From: Punica granatum
Taxonomy: Eukaryota; Streptophyta; Magnoliopsida; Myrtales; Lythraceae
Length of the DNA: 64,000 bases
Assembly (NCBI RefSeq): GCF_007655135.1
Contig: NC_045130.1
Coordinates: forward strand, 30,686,605-30,750,604
Direction: 5' to 3'
The notes below the pieces were generated by a model. It did no database searches. It was not told the DNA's origin and worked only from the letters and a program-made list of their open reading frames with translations. The position numbers and the translations under genes are program-made. This document shows positions 25,374 through 35,599 of the stretch, in pieces. Every line of letters starts with the position of its first letter. The first letter of the stretch is position 1.

Positions 25374-25385
25374 TGGTATCAGAGC
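25374..25385 (+). promoter_or_regulatory. Primer-binding site of the gypsy element
   Basis: TGGTATCAGAGC, an exact match to the plant initiator Met-tRNA 3' complement used to prime minus-strand synthesis. Confidence 0.85.
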
Positions 25386-25408
25386 CTACGGTTTGATCTT
25401 GAACAACC

Positions 25409-26574
25409 ATGCCACTCAGCAGAAGGGATTGTGTGGACGATGTTCTTGACTGTGACAACCTACGACACCTAGAACAGAGACTGGAGCAAATCGTGGATCA
25501 GAGGATAGATCGTATGATGGAGCAGCCGACACAGAGGATGACTGCACTTATGGGGAACCAGAATCGAAAAAACCCTAATTCGAACCCTAACCCTGATCAG
25601 GAGGAATCTGGTGATAGGTCAGAGTGAGAGAATTATTTTGCGGATATTCCACGTAGGCAGCAAAGGGGTCCTATCGAGGATGATAGGAGGCGTCCTATTG
25701 AGGATGACAGGAGGTGTTGGGAGTTTGTGATGCGTAGTGAAATTCTAGAATTTCATAGCAGCCTTAAACCCGAGGAGTTTCTTGATTGGCTGGCCACAGT
25801 CGAGGAGATCTTGGAATTTAAAGGAGTGCCCGAAGATAAAAGGGTACCTTTGGTGCAATCAGATTGCGAGACAGAGCCACAACATAGTGGTAACAGGTCA
25901 AATTAACCAAAAGCAGATTGGGCAAGCCAAAAATTGTGACATGGGAGAAGATGAAAAAACACTTGTGAGCCAGTTTTCTACCATACAATTTTTAGAGATT
26001 GATGTACTAGCGACTGCAAAACTTACGGCAAGGAACTCGAACGGTGAATGAGTATACCACAGAGTTTTTCCAACTTATAGTCTGGAATGAGGTACACGAG
26101 ACTAGAGACCAATTGGTAGCGAGGTATATTGGAGGGTTGCGGGTGTAGATTCAAGACACCGTTAATATGTTTGATCCACCAAGTGTTTCGACAGCACAAT
26201 AAAGGGCTCTACAAGTTAAGAAGCAGTCCCGACGCAACAACAATTTCGGGAATTCCTCCAGTGTAGGGAGCAGTAGTGGTGCGAGTTGTTCTGGAGGTGG
26301 TGGTGGTAGTAGCGGAGTGAATCACCTTGGAGGGGGAGCTAACAGAAATACTGCCAGCACAAGCCAAACAAATAGACCAACAGGTAGTGGGATGAGATGC
26401 TTTGGATGTAGCGAGGTTAGTCATAGGCAATCCGAGTGTAGGAAAACCGCTGGCAAAAAGACATTCTTCGTTGACACAGAGGAGGGCGAAGAAGAGGATG
26501 TGGAGGAATTCGAAGATCTTATATTTGATTGTGAGGAGGTCGTCGACGAGGAAGTAGTGATTGGAGACACATGA
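25409..26574 (+). pseudogene. Gypsy gag, decayed
   Basis: The frame starts at an ATG (25409) and runs to a stop at about 25627, with a charged segment including LRHLEQRLEQIVDQRIDRM. After frameshifts, a gag core follows (around EFLDWLATVEEILEFKGVPE, 25769-25830). A zinc knuckle CFGCSEVSHRQSEC at about 26399-26440 fits CX2CX4HX4C exactly and should bind RNA. It is followed by an acidic stretch to 26574. Multiple stops and shifts; not functional. Confidence 0.8.
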
Positions 26575-26659
26575 ACAACACTAGTTGTTGGGCGTTCATG
26601 CTTAACGCCTAAGATTACTGACGACAATTGGCTGAGGCACAATATTTTCCAATCCACGT

Positions 26660-27790
26660 GCACTGTCCTCGAAAAGGTGTGTCGTTTTGTTATTGATGCT
26701 GGTAGCTTTGAGAATATTGTCTTTGTAGAGAGTGCAAAAATTGGGCCTCAAAACGGAAAAACATCCTAAGCCTTATAAACTGGCTTGGCTGAAAAAGGGG
26801 GCGAGGTAAACTTATCACAACGTGCATTCATTTCTTTCTCTATTAGCATGAGATATAAAGATGCTGTGTGGTGTGATGTAGTGGCGATGGATGCATGTCA
26901 TTTATTGTTGGGGAGGCATTGGCAGTATGACCGCCGGGTAATTCATGACGAGCGGACTAACTCATACAGTTTTATGTTTGAGAATGTAAAGATTGTGCTA
27001 GTGCCTAGCCAAGAGACGGAGAAGCCGACATCTATAGGTGGAGAAACGAAGCTCTTGTCATTGGCTAGGTTCGAAGAAGAGTTGGGCGAGTCACAGCTAG
27101 TTTATATGCTAATTGGAAAAGAAGGGGCTGCTGAAGTGAGATTCCCAACCGCAGCCGCATCCGTAGTGGCTGAGTTTATTGAAGTTTTCCCCGATGAGCT
27201 TCCTGATGGGTTACCACCTTTGCGTGATATTTAGCACCGAATTGACCTGGAGCTAGGAGCAGCACTGTCAAAGAGACCCCATTACATGATGAGTCCTGGG
27301 GAGCAGGAGGAGTTGATGAGGCAGGTTGAGGAGTTGCTGGCCAAGGGACATGTCTGTGAAAGCTTAAGTTCCTGCGCAGTTCCAGCTTTGCTTACACCCA
27401 AGAAAGATGGCTCGTGGCGCATGTGTGTGGATAGTCGAGCCATTAATAAAATTATGGTGCGATACAGACTTCCAAATCCACGATTGGATGATTTGCTTGA
27501 TTAGGTCAGCGGTGCAACGGTGTTTACCAAATTGGATTTAAAGAGTGGATACCATCAGATACAAAATAAGGCCCGGCGACTAGTAGAAGACAACTATCAA
27601 GATACGCGAAGGATTGTATGAGTGGATGGTGATGCCTTTTGGGTTGTCTAGCGCACCAAGCATCTTTATGCGTGTGATGAACCAGGCCTTGCAACCATTC
27701 ATTGGCAAGTGTGTTGTTGTTTATTTCGATGATATTATGATTTATAGTGCTAACAAAGCAGAGCATTTCCAGCACTTGCGAGCGGTTCTG
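26660..27790 (+). pseudogene. Gypsy protease and reverse transcriptase, decayed
   Basis: The protease active-site motif is seen as VIDAGSFENIV (about 26688-26720). The linker motif GRHWQYDR follows, then RT blocks: [28 protein letters not shown] (about 27400-27450), KLDLKSGYHQI with the first catalytic Asp, and YFDDIMIYS (about 27720-27750) with the Asp pair. Stops replace the expected Gln in DI-stop-HRIDL and LLD-stop-VSGA. There are further frameshifts after 27560. RT ends at about 27790, where sequence jumps to the integrase tail. Confidence 0.85.
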
Positions 27791-27799
27791 TGAGTGCTT

Positions 27800-28165
27800 C
27801 GTAGGGAGATTTTGTTAATAGCTTGCAAGAGATCCATTTAGCTATGTATGATCACTTGACAACAACCAACGCCAAGTATAAGCAAGCTGCGGATAAAAAG
27901 CGACGTTTTGTGGAATTTGAAGTGAGTGATTTTGTGTGGGCTATCCTTACTAAAGATCGTTATCATGTTGAAGAGTACAACAAGCTTTTGGCAAGGAAAA
28001 TTGGGCCTGTGGAGGTCGTGGAGAAGATCAATTAGAATGCTTATCGGCTTAAGCTTCCCAGCCACATTTCGTACTGCTGATGTGTTTAATGTGAAGCACT
28101 TGATTCCTTACACAAGTGATAGCTCGTACGATAACGATTCGATGGTGAATTCTCTTTACCCATAG
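27800..28165 (+). pseudogene. Gypsy integrase C-terminal remnant
   Basis: Encodes the region that follows the integrase core in plant gypsy elements (KYKQAADKKRRFVEFEVSDF, about 27877-27936, then DVFNVKHLIPY at about 28079-28112). RNase H and the zinc and catalytic integrase domains are missing between RT and this segment, so an internal deletion fused the two parts. One stop (EKIN-stop-NAYRL) and a frame change. Confidence 0.8.
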
Positions 28166-28170
28166 GAGAA

Positions 28171-28607
28171 TGATGGGGCAGAAGAAGTGGCAAATCGGTA
28201 CCTTGAGAAAAACAGGTTTTGACGATCCAGTTTTGAGGGAAAACGGCATTCGGAGCACAACTCACGGCCTTCGCCCATGAAAAGACGATATTTAGACCGA
28301 ATTACATCGTTTATGGCTTCAAACATGTATTTTTATGTTATTTGGGCGTTTTTACAATTTTAGGAAAAGTTTATGTCTTTCGTGTAATTTAGACGCTTTA
28401 ATTCCTATTTAAGCGTTATAAACCCTAGGGTTAAGATGATTGATATTTGTTTTAATAAAGTTTTGGAGCTACCTCGCTTTTTCGCCCAATTCTCGGATCT
28501 GATTCGAGTTTGATGTCTATACTCTGGTATTCGTAGAATCAACAAGTTATAGAAAATTGTTTTCTAGTATCGCGAGTCAACAAATTACAATTAATTCCAC
28601 TGCGTCA
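28171..28607 (+). repeat. 3' LTR of the gypsy element
   Basis: Starts TGATGGGGCAGAAG and ends CTGCGTCA. Preceded by AGGAGAA, a weak polypurine tract. Partner of the LTR at 24933-25371. Confidence 0.88.
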
Positions 28608-29174
28608 ATAAGCAAATAACTCATGTAGAATATTTTATAGACATTATCCCAATTATCAATCTAATTTATAAGAAAATATTTATAAAATCTAGAAAATACA
28701 AAATTCCTAGCTTTAGTTAATGAAAAATAGATTAATAATTATAGAGTATATAAAATTTTAACATTTATGTATTCGCAATTGTGTTTTTCTCACTCAAATT
28801 TCATATATTAAGTTTTATAAATTTGAATAATTTTAGATAAAATGATTAATTATTTCAATGAGAGATTTATTTAATTTCACTTTATAAGGTATTAATGATT
28901 ATTAAAATTAATTAGCTAAAGCTTAATAACACTTCATTTCTTTAAAATTATGTATACGTATTTAATCAAAAATTAAAATTTCTTATAAAATAACAATAAG
29001 TGATTGGAATTCTTTTTTAATGTTTCTTTTGCATATATTTTCTTTAATTACAATAATTCAATTTCTATATAACATACTCATTGTTTAATATATTGACCAT
29101 TCTACCCCTATTAAATAGAGACATTTACTATTCTACTCTTATTTAGTAGGGTAGGATACAACTTTATCTAAATA

Positions 29175-29631
29175 CTAGTTGTTTTGTGCGTGTGATGAAC
29201 GAGTTATTGTTTAGAATGATTATTTGTAGATGTATTTTTAAAATTTTTGATATCACAATTGAAATTTTTATTAAGTTGTATATATTCTTAAATTGGAAGA
29301 AGTGCAAATCATATGTTTTTAATAATTTTTAAATAGATTTTTAAATTACTATTTAAAAAGTGTTCAATATTGAAACATAATTATTGCATATAGTGGATTA
29401 TTCTTTTAGTTACTAATTATGTCGAAAAGCTTTTAATAGTTATTTATTTTAAGAAATTTTATTTTTTATAAATGAATTTTGAGATTATATATTTTAAATC
29501 AAGAATGTGCTAGTATAATAAAATTAGTAATGATTTATATGCATTTACTAATTTAGACCAAATTATATAATACAATTATAATTGTTTATTTAAACATTTA
29601 CCTTTATGACATTATACTATATATAAAGTTA
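29175..29631 (-). mobile_element. Helitron-like element, chain unit 4 (decayed)
   Basis: CTAG at 29175-29178 followed by T on the minus strand, with a much-decayed hairpin (GTGCGTGTGATGAACG). The right end runs TATATAAAGT into the next unit. Non-coding and more diverged than its neighbours. Confidence 0.4.
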
Positions 29632-30297
29632 CTATTTAACCCGTGCGTTGCACGGATTTTCTAAAGAAAATTTATTATAAAACATTAGATATTATGACAA
29701 TTATTAATATTGATTTATAGTTTATATTAACATATAGAAAATAAAATAAAATTTCTTATATAAACTTTAATACAATAAATTTCATACCCACGTTAGATAA
29801 TATTAATTAAAGAGCTATAAGCAAATAATTCATATAAAATAATTTATAGAAATGATCTTAATTATCAATTCAATTAATAAAAAAAATAATTGTCATAGAG
29901 TCTATAAAATTTTAACATTAAGTACTCCCAATTTGTCTTTTTCTTGCTCATATTTCATATACTAAGTTTTGTAAAATGACTAATCACTTCAATTGGAAAT
30001 TTACTTAATTTAACTTTCTATAAGGCTAATAATGATTATTAAAATTAATTAAGTAAAATTTAATAATTCTTAGCATCTTTAAAATTATGTATATATATTT
30101 ACTAATAAAATAGCAATTGCTTATACAATAACAAGGAATGATTAGAATTCTTCTTTAATGGTTCTTTTGAATATATTTCTTTAATTACAATAATAATTAA
30201 TACTATTCAATTTTTGTATAACATACTAATTTATTAAATATTTATAATTCTACCCCTATTTAATAGAGTGTGATGCAACTTTATATATATATATAGA
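29632..30297 (-). mobile_element. Helitron-like element, chain unit 5
   Basis: The hairpin CCCGTGCGTTGCACGG (29640-29656) lies about 5 bases from CTAT, a mutated CTAG. The right end, read on the minus strand, is TCTATATATATATA preceded by A, matching a Helitron 5' TC terminus inserted next to A. The 5' sub-terminus contains ACCCCTATTTAATAG. About 666 bp, non-coding. It contains the uninterrupted counterpart of the gypsy insertion site. Confidence 0.6.
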
Positions 30298-30398
30298 TTT
30301 ATATATTATAATAGTTATTTAAACATTATTTTAGTATTTAATATTTTAACCCAATTTAATACGATGAGATACAACTTTATATAATAGATAGATATAGA
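30298..30398 (-). mobile_element. Helitron-like 5' end fragment
   Basis: On the minus strand TCTATATCTATC at 30398, preceded by A, leads into AAGTTGTATCTC and a TTAAATTGGGTT block, the family's 5' sub-terminus. Only about 100 bp remains. It is the last TE sequence before the eIF3d promoter. Confidence 0.45.
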
Positions 30399-30493
30399 TT
30401 CTTATACAGCCAAAATTGAAATTAATGAATAGAAAAAGCACAGTCGATATAGAATCATTGGACGAACAGATATCTGTTGGGACTCATGTAGCA

Positions 30494-30666
30494 GGCCCAC
30501 ATCAGGCCTTTGGGCCACGTCTAGCTCATGCTGGGCCGATATACGCATGGGCTATTGATCCAATAGCTTCTGCCCTCGGAGGTTCATTCATGGGCCCAGG
30601 GGCAGAATCGTCAGTTTACTTGAATTCCCCGTCCAAAAGCCCTAGTCGGTGCAGCGCTTAGGGTTT
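30494..30666 (+). promoter_or_regulatory. eIF3d promoter: site II cluster and telo box
   Basis: TGGGCY boxes (either strand) occur at 30494-30499, 30511-30516, 30532-30537, 30548-30553 and 30591-30598 (palindromic TGGGCCCA). TTAGGGTTT at 30658-30666 is a telo box. In plants this pair is typical of promoters for ribosomal proteins and translation factors, where TCP-type factors bind site II. No TATA box is evident, which also fits this class. Confidence 0.75.
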
Positions 30667-30734
30667 TCTCGCACTGCGTCTTCTCAGTTTCTTCTATCCC
30701 TATCAGATCCGTCGTGAGAGTCTCAGGCACGGCC

Positions 30735-32750
30735 ATGGTAGGAGGCTTCGAGGTCGGCGCTGTACCGTTCAACCCCGATGGTTGGGGCCCGCCGGAGGCC
30801 ACCACGGCCACCGCCACCAACCTTCCCTTCGACGTCCCCTTTGCGCCCTTCTCTCGGTCGGACAAGCTCGGCCGGATCGCTGATTGGACCCGGAGCATGA
30901 ACCATCCGGCGAAGAATCCGAAGCAAGGTGGCGGATCCGACTCGATCTTCGACTTCACCGCCGACGACTCCTTCGGCCCCGGCGACGAGGACTCCACCTT
31001 CCGCCTGGTGGACTCGAAGCCTGCACCGCGGCCCAAGTTCGGCCCCAAGTGGCGATTCAACCAGAATCGCAACCAGCTCCCGCAGCGCCGTGACGAGGAG
31101 GTGGAGGCACGGAAGCGCGAGGCGGAGAAGGAGCGCGCTCGCCGCGACAGGCTGTACCACCTCAACAGGCCCAACGCCAATTCTCAGCGCCGGGAGGCGG
31201 CGGTTTTCAAGTCGTCTGTCGATATACAGCCGGAGTGGAACATGCTCGACCAGATTCCATTCTCCACATTCTCGAAGCTGTCGTTCTCTGTACCAGAGCC
31301 TGAAGACCTGCTCCTTTGTGGTGCTCTTGAGTACTATGATCGTACTTATGATCGTGTGACGCCGAAGAACGAGCGTCGCCTCGAGAGGTATTTCCAGTCT
31401 CAGTCTTTTCCTTGTTCTCGAATTCGTTTTGTATGTGCTGAGAATTTCTTGCTGAAGTTGATCGTAGAATTAAAATGGCAATATACTCTCGATACAATTC
31501 ATTAATCAGAGATATATCGGATTGCGAACATAGGTTCTGAGCTGTGAGGTTCATCTTGAGATTGAGATGAAGTTGCGAATGCTAAAGTTTGTCTTGTCCT
31601 TAGATATTGATTAGAGAACATTTTCTAGGGAAACTTGTGATGACGAATATAATTCAATCGGGGCACGATTTTGTTGCTTATACTTTCCCACTGAAAATGC
31701 AGGTTCAAGAATAGGAACTTCTTCAAGGTTACTACCACTGATGATCCTGTGATCAGGCGCTTGGCAAACGAGGACAAAGCCACTGTTTTTGCTACGGACA
31801 CTATCCTGTCTACATTGATGTGTGCTCCTAGGTCGGTTTACTCTTGGGATATTGTCATTCAGAGGGTTGGGAACAAGCTGTTCTTTGACAAGAGAGATGG
31901 CTCGCAGCTTGATTTGCTTTCTGTGCATGAGACCTCTCAGGAGCCACTGCCTGAGGCTAAGGAGGATATCAACTCAGCATATTCTTTGAGTGTCGAGGCA
32001 GCATACATAAACCAGAATTTCTCACAGCAAGTGTTGATCAGGGATGGGGATAAGGTTACCTTTGATGAGCCTAACCCATTTGCGAATGAGGGGGAGGAGG
32101 TTGCTTCTGTGGCGTATAGATACAGGCGTTGGAAACTTGACGATGACATGCATCTTGTTGCACGATGTGAAGTTCAGAGTGTCAATGAGGTCAATAAGCA
32201 GAGATCGTTCTTGACCCTTAATGCTCTCAATGAATTTGATTCAAAATATTCTGGGGTTGACTGGAGGCAGAAGCTGGAGACACAAAGGGGTGCTGTCTTG
32301 GCTACTGAGCTTAAGAACAATGCAAATAAGTTGGCGAAGTGGACTGCCCAGGCGCTCTTGGCTAGTGCGGACTATATGAAACTGGGATTTGTTTCTCGAG
32401 TTCACCCTCGTGACCACTTCAACCATGTGATATTAGCTGTTCAACAGTATAAGCCAAGAGACTTTGCATCGCAGATCAATCTGAATACATCTAACATGTG
32501 GGGTATTGTGAAGTCTATCGTTGACCTGTGCATGAAATTGAATGAAGGGAAGTATGTTCTGGTGAAGGATCCATCTAAGCCACAAGTGAGGATATATGAG
32601 GTTCCAGCTGATGCGTTTGAGAATGATTATGTGGAAGAGCCATTGCCTGAAGAAGAGCAAGTACAGCCTCCCACAGAGGATGCTCAGGGTGGCGAAGCAA
32701 ATGGCGTAACAACTGAGGTGGTGGATAAAGAGATTGATGCACAAGCATGA
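30735..32750 (+). CDS. TIF3D1: Eukaryotic translation initiation factor 3 subunit d (2 exons)
   Basis: Subunit of the eIF3 complex on the 40S ribosome in the cytosol; in the family it contacts mRNA and can bind the 5' cap. Exon 1 is 30735-31387 and exon 2 is 31703-32750 (intron 315 bp, GT/AG), giving 566 residues, close to the usual plant length. The start at 30735 sits in GCCATGG; an in-frame GTG 21 bases upstream is not needed. Residues 1-20 hold the conserved N-terminal FNPDGWGP. Residues 100-155 are basic with a charged helix rich in Glu and Arg. WNMLDQIPFSTFSKL (168-182) and the exon-2 part (SVYSWDIVIQRVGNKLFFDK, NERRLERF junction, RVHPRDHFNHVIL) form the conserved core. The C-terminus is acidic. 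No in-frame defects, so it is likely functional. Its promoter carries translation-gene motifs. Confidence 0.96.
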
Positions 32751-34432
32751 AGGTGATGATCTTGTCAATCTTGATGGTGTTTTTATCCTTTTCTTCTCTT
32801 TTCCTCTAGTTGATGGTTGTGATAGTTTACGTCTGTTGAGGATTTGATGATCACAATGTTTATCACCATTACATTCATATAAAGGATAACAGTGATTTTA
32901 AGATGTCGTTCTGCAGTAGCTTTGAAAGATTTCACGATGAACATGACATGAGGCTTCCTTAATCATTGTTAGTTCAGAAAACTAGTGCTTGCTTTAGTTA
33001 ACCTTGATTTTTATCTATATACTGGCAAGAACTATGTAAAACAAATCTTTGTATGGAGGAAAGAATATTAACCTAGTGCTTCATGTTATTCATTGCTTTT
33101 ATATGTCCATTAGTCCATCTACTTAGAGCAAGGTGGGCCTTTGAAAATGATTTTCCCAGCCATGTCTAAAATGATTCAAGAAAAAGATAAGCAGTCCTGA
33201 GATCATTTGTTTGATCGATGCTGCGGTTTGTGAGTTCCTAATTCTGCTTGCCATCTTATTGTGTAGAAGCCTTTTTGAGATCATCTTGGTAACCATTTGG
33301 TCCTCAGTGTTTAAGTTAGCTTCGTTTTTATCATTTTGTAAATCACGGACTTGTAAAGTGATAGCTGACATTCGTGGATACTTTGCGATTTAATTTTGGA
33401 GTCACTCAGTTACCATCTTGTATAGAATCCTATTTTTATTACCGCACAGATACATCATACATGTAGGATATATATGGCCACGATATTTCTGTTTAGCTAC
33501 ACAGAAACCCGAGTTTTAATTTCTGGTCTTTTCTTTTGCATTTATAGGGTCCGTTGAAGATGCAAAGGCCGGATCAGCGTGAGTTTCTGGATCAGTGTTG
33601 GGGGTGATGCGCTTTAACTTCCCGGACGACTTTTGATGGGGTAGGAGAGGTTTAACTTCACTGTGGTCCATCTTCTCCTGCCTGCAGCTCTCTCCTCCCC
33701 CCCCCCCCCCCCTCCCCTCCCTCCATCTTGAATTTTGCTCTTCATACTGTTTTGGATGTTTTTGAATTATTATGACCAATGTTTTTGTTCTAGGCAACCT
33801 TTGAGGACATGATAGTTGTTTGTTGAGGCCCTCTTTGAATGAAAATGATTATAGACGTCTGTGATCTCCGAAGATTTGCATTCATTCCCAGCTTGCTAGG
33901 AACTTTTTCACTGCGGCTTTATGATTTAGTTGGCGATTCTATGTGGTCCTATCAGTTTTCACCCGTTATCCTGTAGAGAAACAGGATTGCTAATGGTGAG
34001 AAATCCAATCCTCTACATCTGACACTTATGCCATGAAAAAACATCCATCTAATGTGCTGTTAGGATTATAATGACCTAAGCTTGAAATAAGAATACTCTC
34101 GGGTTGGTTCTCTCAAAGTAAGGACTATGATGAAGACTATCCTAATGATAAAATTTACCAGCTCAAACACGTGTTAATCTCATGGCCAAACACGTTCTCT
34201 CCTCTCTCCTCCTCACTCTCTGCCTCAGAAACCCTAAGCGGTGCCCTGTCACCAGCGCGTCCGGCTCAGGGCGGGATCGGAAAGCTAGGGTCCTCATTTA
34301 CCTCCTGGCTGTCTCCATTCTCGGTGGACAAACCGTTGAGGTGGTTCTAGATCTGGACCAAAGGTTTGCAAGGGATATGTGATAGAAAATTTGGACCAAC
34401 GGTGTGCAAGGGAATATGTGATAGAAAATTTG
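32751..34432. other. eIF3d 3' flank and intergenic DNA
   Basis: The 3' UTR should begin here. No second gene is seen. A C run (about 33699-33711) lies in a CT-rich tract. A short open frame starting at 34182 has no recognisable domain. The segment CAAGGGATATGTGATAGAAAAT near 34369 recurs at about 34409 and 36249, showing repeated DNA around the following TE. Confidence 0.4.
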
Positions 34433-35412
34433 AGAACCTGTTTGGTTCTAGAGTCAAACTCCACTTTATTTAATTCCAAACCTTTTAAAATTTCAAAAAG
34501 ATCTAAATTTTTTAAAATATTATAAAATACGCCCCACCTCTCCTCTCTCCTCTACTGTTCATCTTCTTCCTCTTTCACTCATCCCCTGCTCGCATCGTCT
34601 CTTCTCACCTCAGCCCTCATTGTCCTCACTCATTCCCTCTCCTTCACTCAGAAGATCCATCTTTGAATCGTTGTTTTTGTTGCAGACTTAGAGTTCTTTT
34701 CGCAGAAAATTTGTAGCTTGGAGGGCGAGGACGGAGGCCATGGAGCAGGTGGAAGGTTCAGGTGGAGAACTGAACCAATCAATTGAACCAGTTGTTGGGT
34801 CAATTACTCGAGCAGGTTCACCAATTTCCCTTGGCTCAGCTTTATGTCACTGTCGTTATCTTGGCTTTCACGGTTCAGGGCTCGACCTTGGCTTTCACAG
34901 AGAAAGACGGACGGATTGAGGAAAGAAGGAGATGGGAAAGGGAAGATGGATGGATCGAGCTGGATGTAAGGACATGAGGAAGTCGAAGAGCAACATAGAG
35001 TCGAAAGGATGGCCTGGGTTGCCGCTTTGATGAGGTTTTCCCAGTGATTGAGGGTCTCATAGAGGAGGGGAAAAGAGATCTTGGCTCTCCCGATTTTAGG
35101 CTTTCGTCAAATTGAAATATGAGGTGAAATTTGGTTTAATTTCTTGGTGGACGTTCGTCAAATCGAAATCTTAGACTCATCATGGCTCGAGAACTATTGT
35201 CATGAGTTGTAATTCTTGTCGTGGGTGGGATGACCATGGAAGTGCAGTAATCAATTAGAGAAGGGAGAAGAAGGGCATGAAGATGAAGAAGACGATGAAT
35301 AGTGCTCAGTGGGGCAAAATTGAATTTTCTTTAAAAAATTTGGGTCTTTTTGAAATTTTGAAAAGTTTGTAGTGGAGTTGAGTCAAACATAATTCTAAAA
35401 CCAAACAGACCC
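34433..35412. mobile_element. TIR DNA transposon with GC-rich interior (MULE-like, possibly Pack-MULE)
   Basis: The left end (ACCTGTTTGGTTCTAGAGTC) and the right end (reverse complement GGGTCTGTTTGGTTTTAGAA) are inverted copies for about 90 bases, including TCAAAATTTCAAAAAGA. The flanks GAAAATTTG (34424-34432) and GAAACTTCG (35413-35421) match at 7 of 9 bases, a plausible Mutator-type duplication. The interior (about 34530-35320) is CT/GC-rich and looks like a plant 5' leader (TTTGTTGCAG acceptor-like site at about 34678), but no known protein is encoded. Confidence 0.55.
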
Positions 35413-35599
35413 GAAACTTCGTACTCAACCTTCTATCACTTCTCTGAAAATATGGAGGAGTAAGAAAATATGGAGGAGTAAAAGTTTGAAAGTTCTTATT
35501 TGTGGTTATAATGCCAAAATATTAAATCCTCCTGAATCTTCTATTTACCTACTTCTTTTTCTTTGATTTGCTTTTTTTTTTTGTGTAATGCAACTTTAC

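Larger units (their letters stand above)
24933..28607 (+). mobile_element. Ty3/gypsy LTR retrotransposon, internally deleted
   Basis: LTRs 24933-25371 (439 bp) and 28171-28607 (437 bp) begin TGATG and end TGCGTCA. They differ at roughly a tenth of positions by eye, so the insertion is old. The flanks ATAAC (24928-24932) and ATAAG (28608-28612) form a 5-bp target duplication with one mismatch. A primer-binding site follows the left LTR. Gag, protease, part of RT and the integrase tail survive in order, but RNase H and most of integrase are missing. Size is about 3.7 kb. It lies inside a Helitron-like element. Confidence 0.88.
24751..29174 (-). mobile_element. Helitron-like element interrupted by a Ty3/gypsy insertion, chain unit 3
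   Basis: 3' end CTAG (24751-24754) followed by T on the minus strand, hairpin CCCATGTGTTGCACGG inside. The 5' sub-terminus is at about 29100-29170 (ACCCCTATTAAATAG, TACAACTTTAT). Without the gypsy element (24933-28607) the unit is about 750 bp and aligns along its length with 29632-30297, including CATACCCACGTTA/CATATCCACGTTA and AATTACAATAAT blocks. Non-coding. Confidence 0.6.

Noticed and set aside
30714..30734. In-frame GTG upstream of the eIF3d ATG
   Set aside because: The ATG at 30735 has a good context and gives the conserved N-terminus; non-ATG initiation is not needed.
30611..31180. 189-residue and other open frames antisense to, or overlapping, eIF3d exon 1
   Set aside because: They are shadows of GC-rich coding sequence; the sense frame matches eIF3d throughout.
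34182..34382. 66-residue open frame with a hydrophobic start
   Set aside because: No homologue recognised, in a repeated CT-rich context; could be chance.
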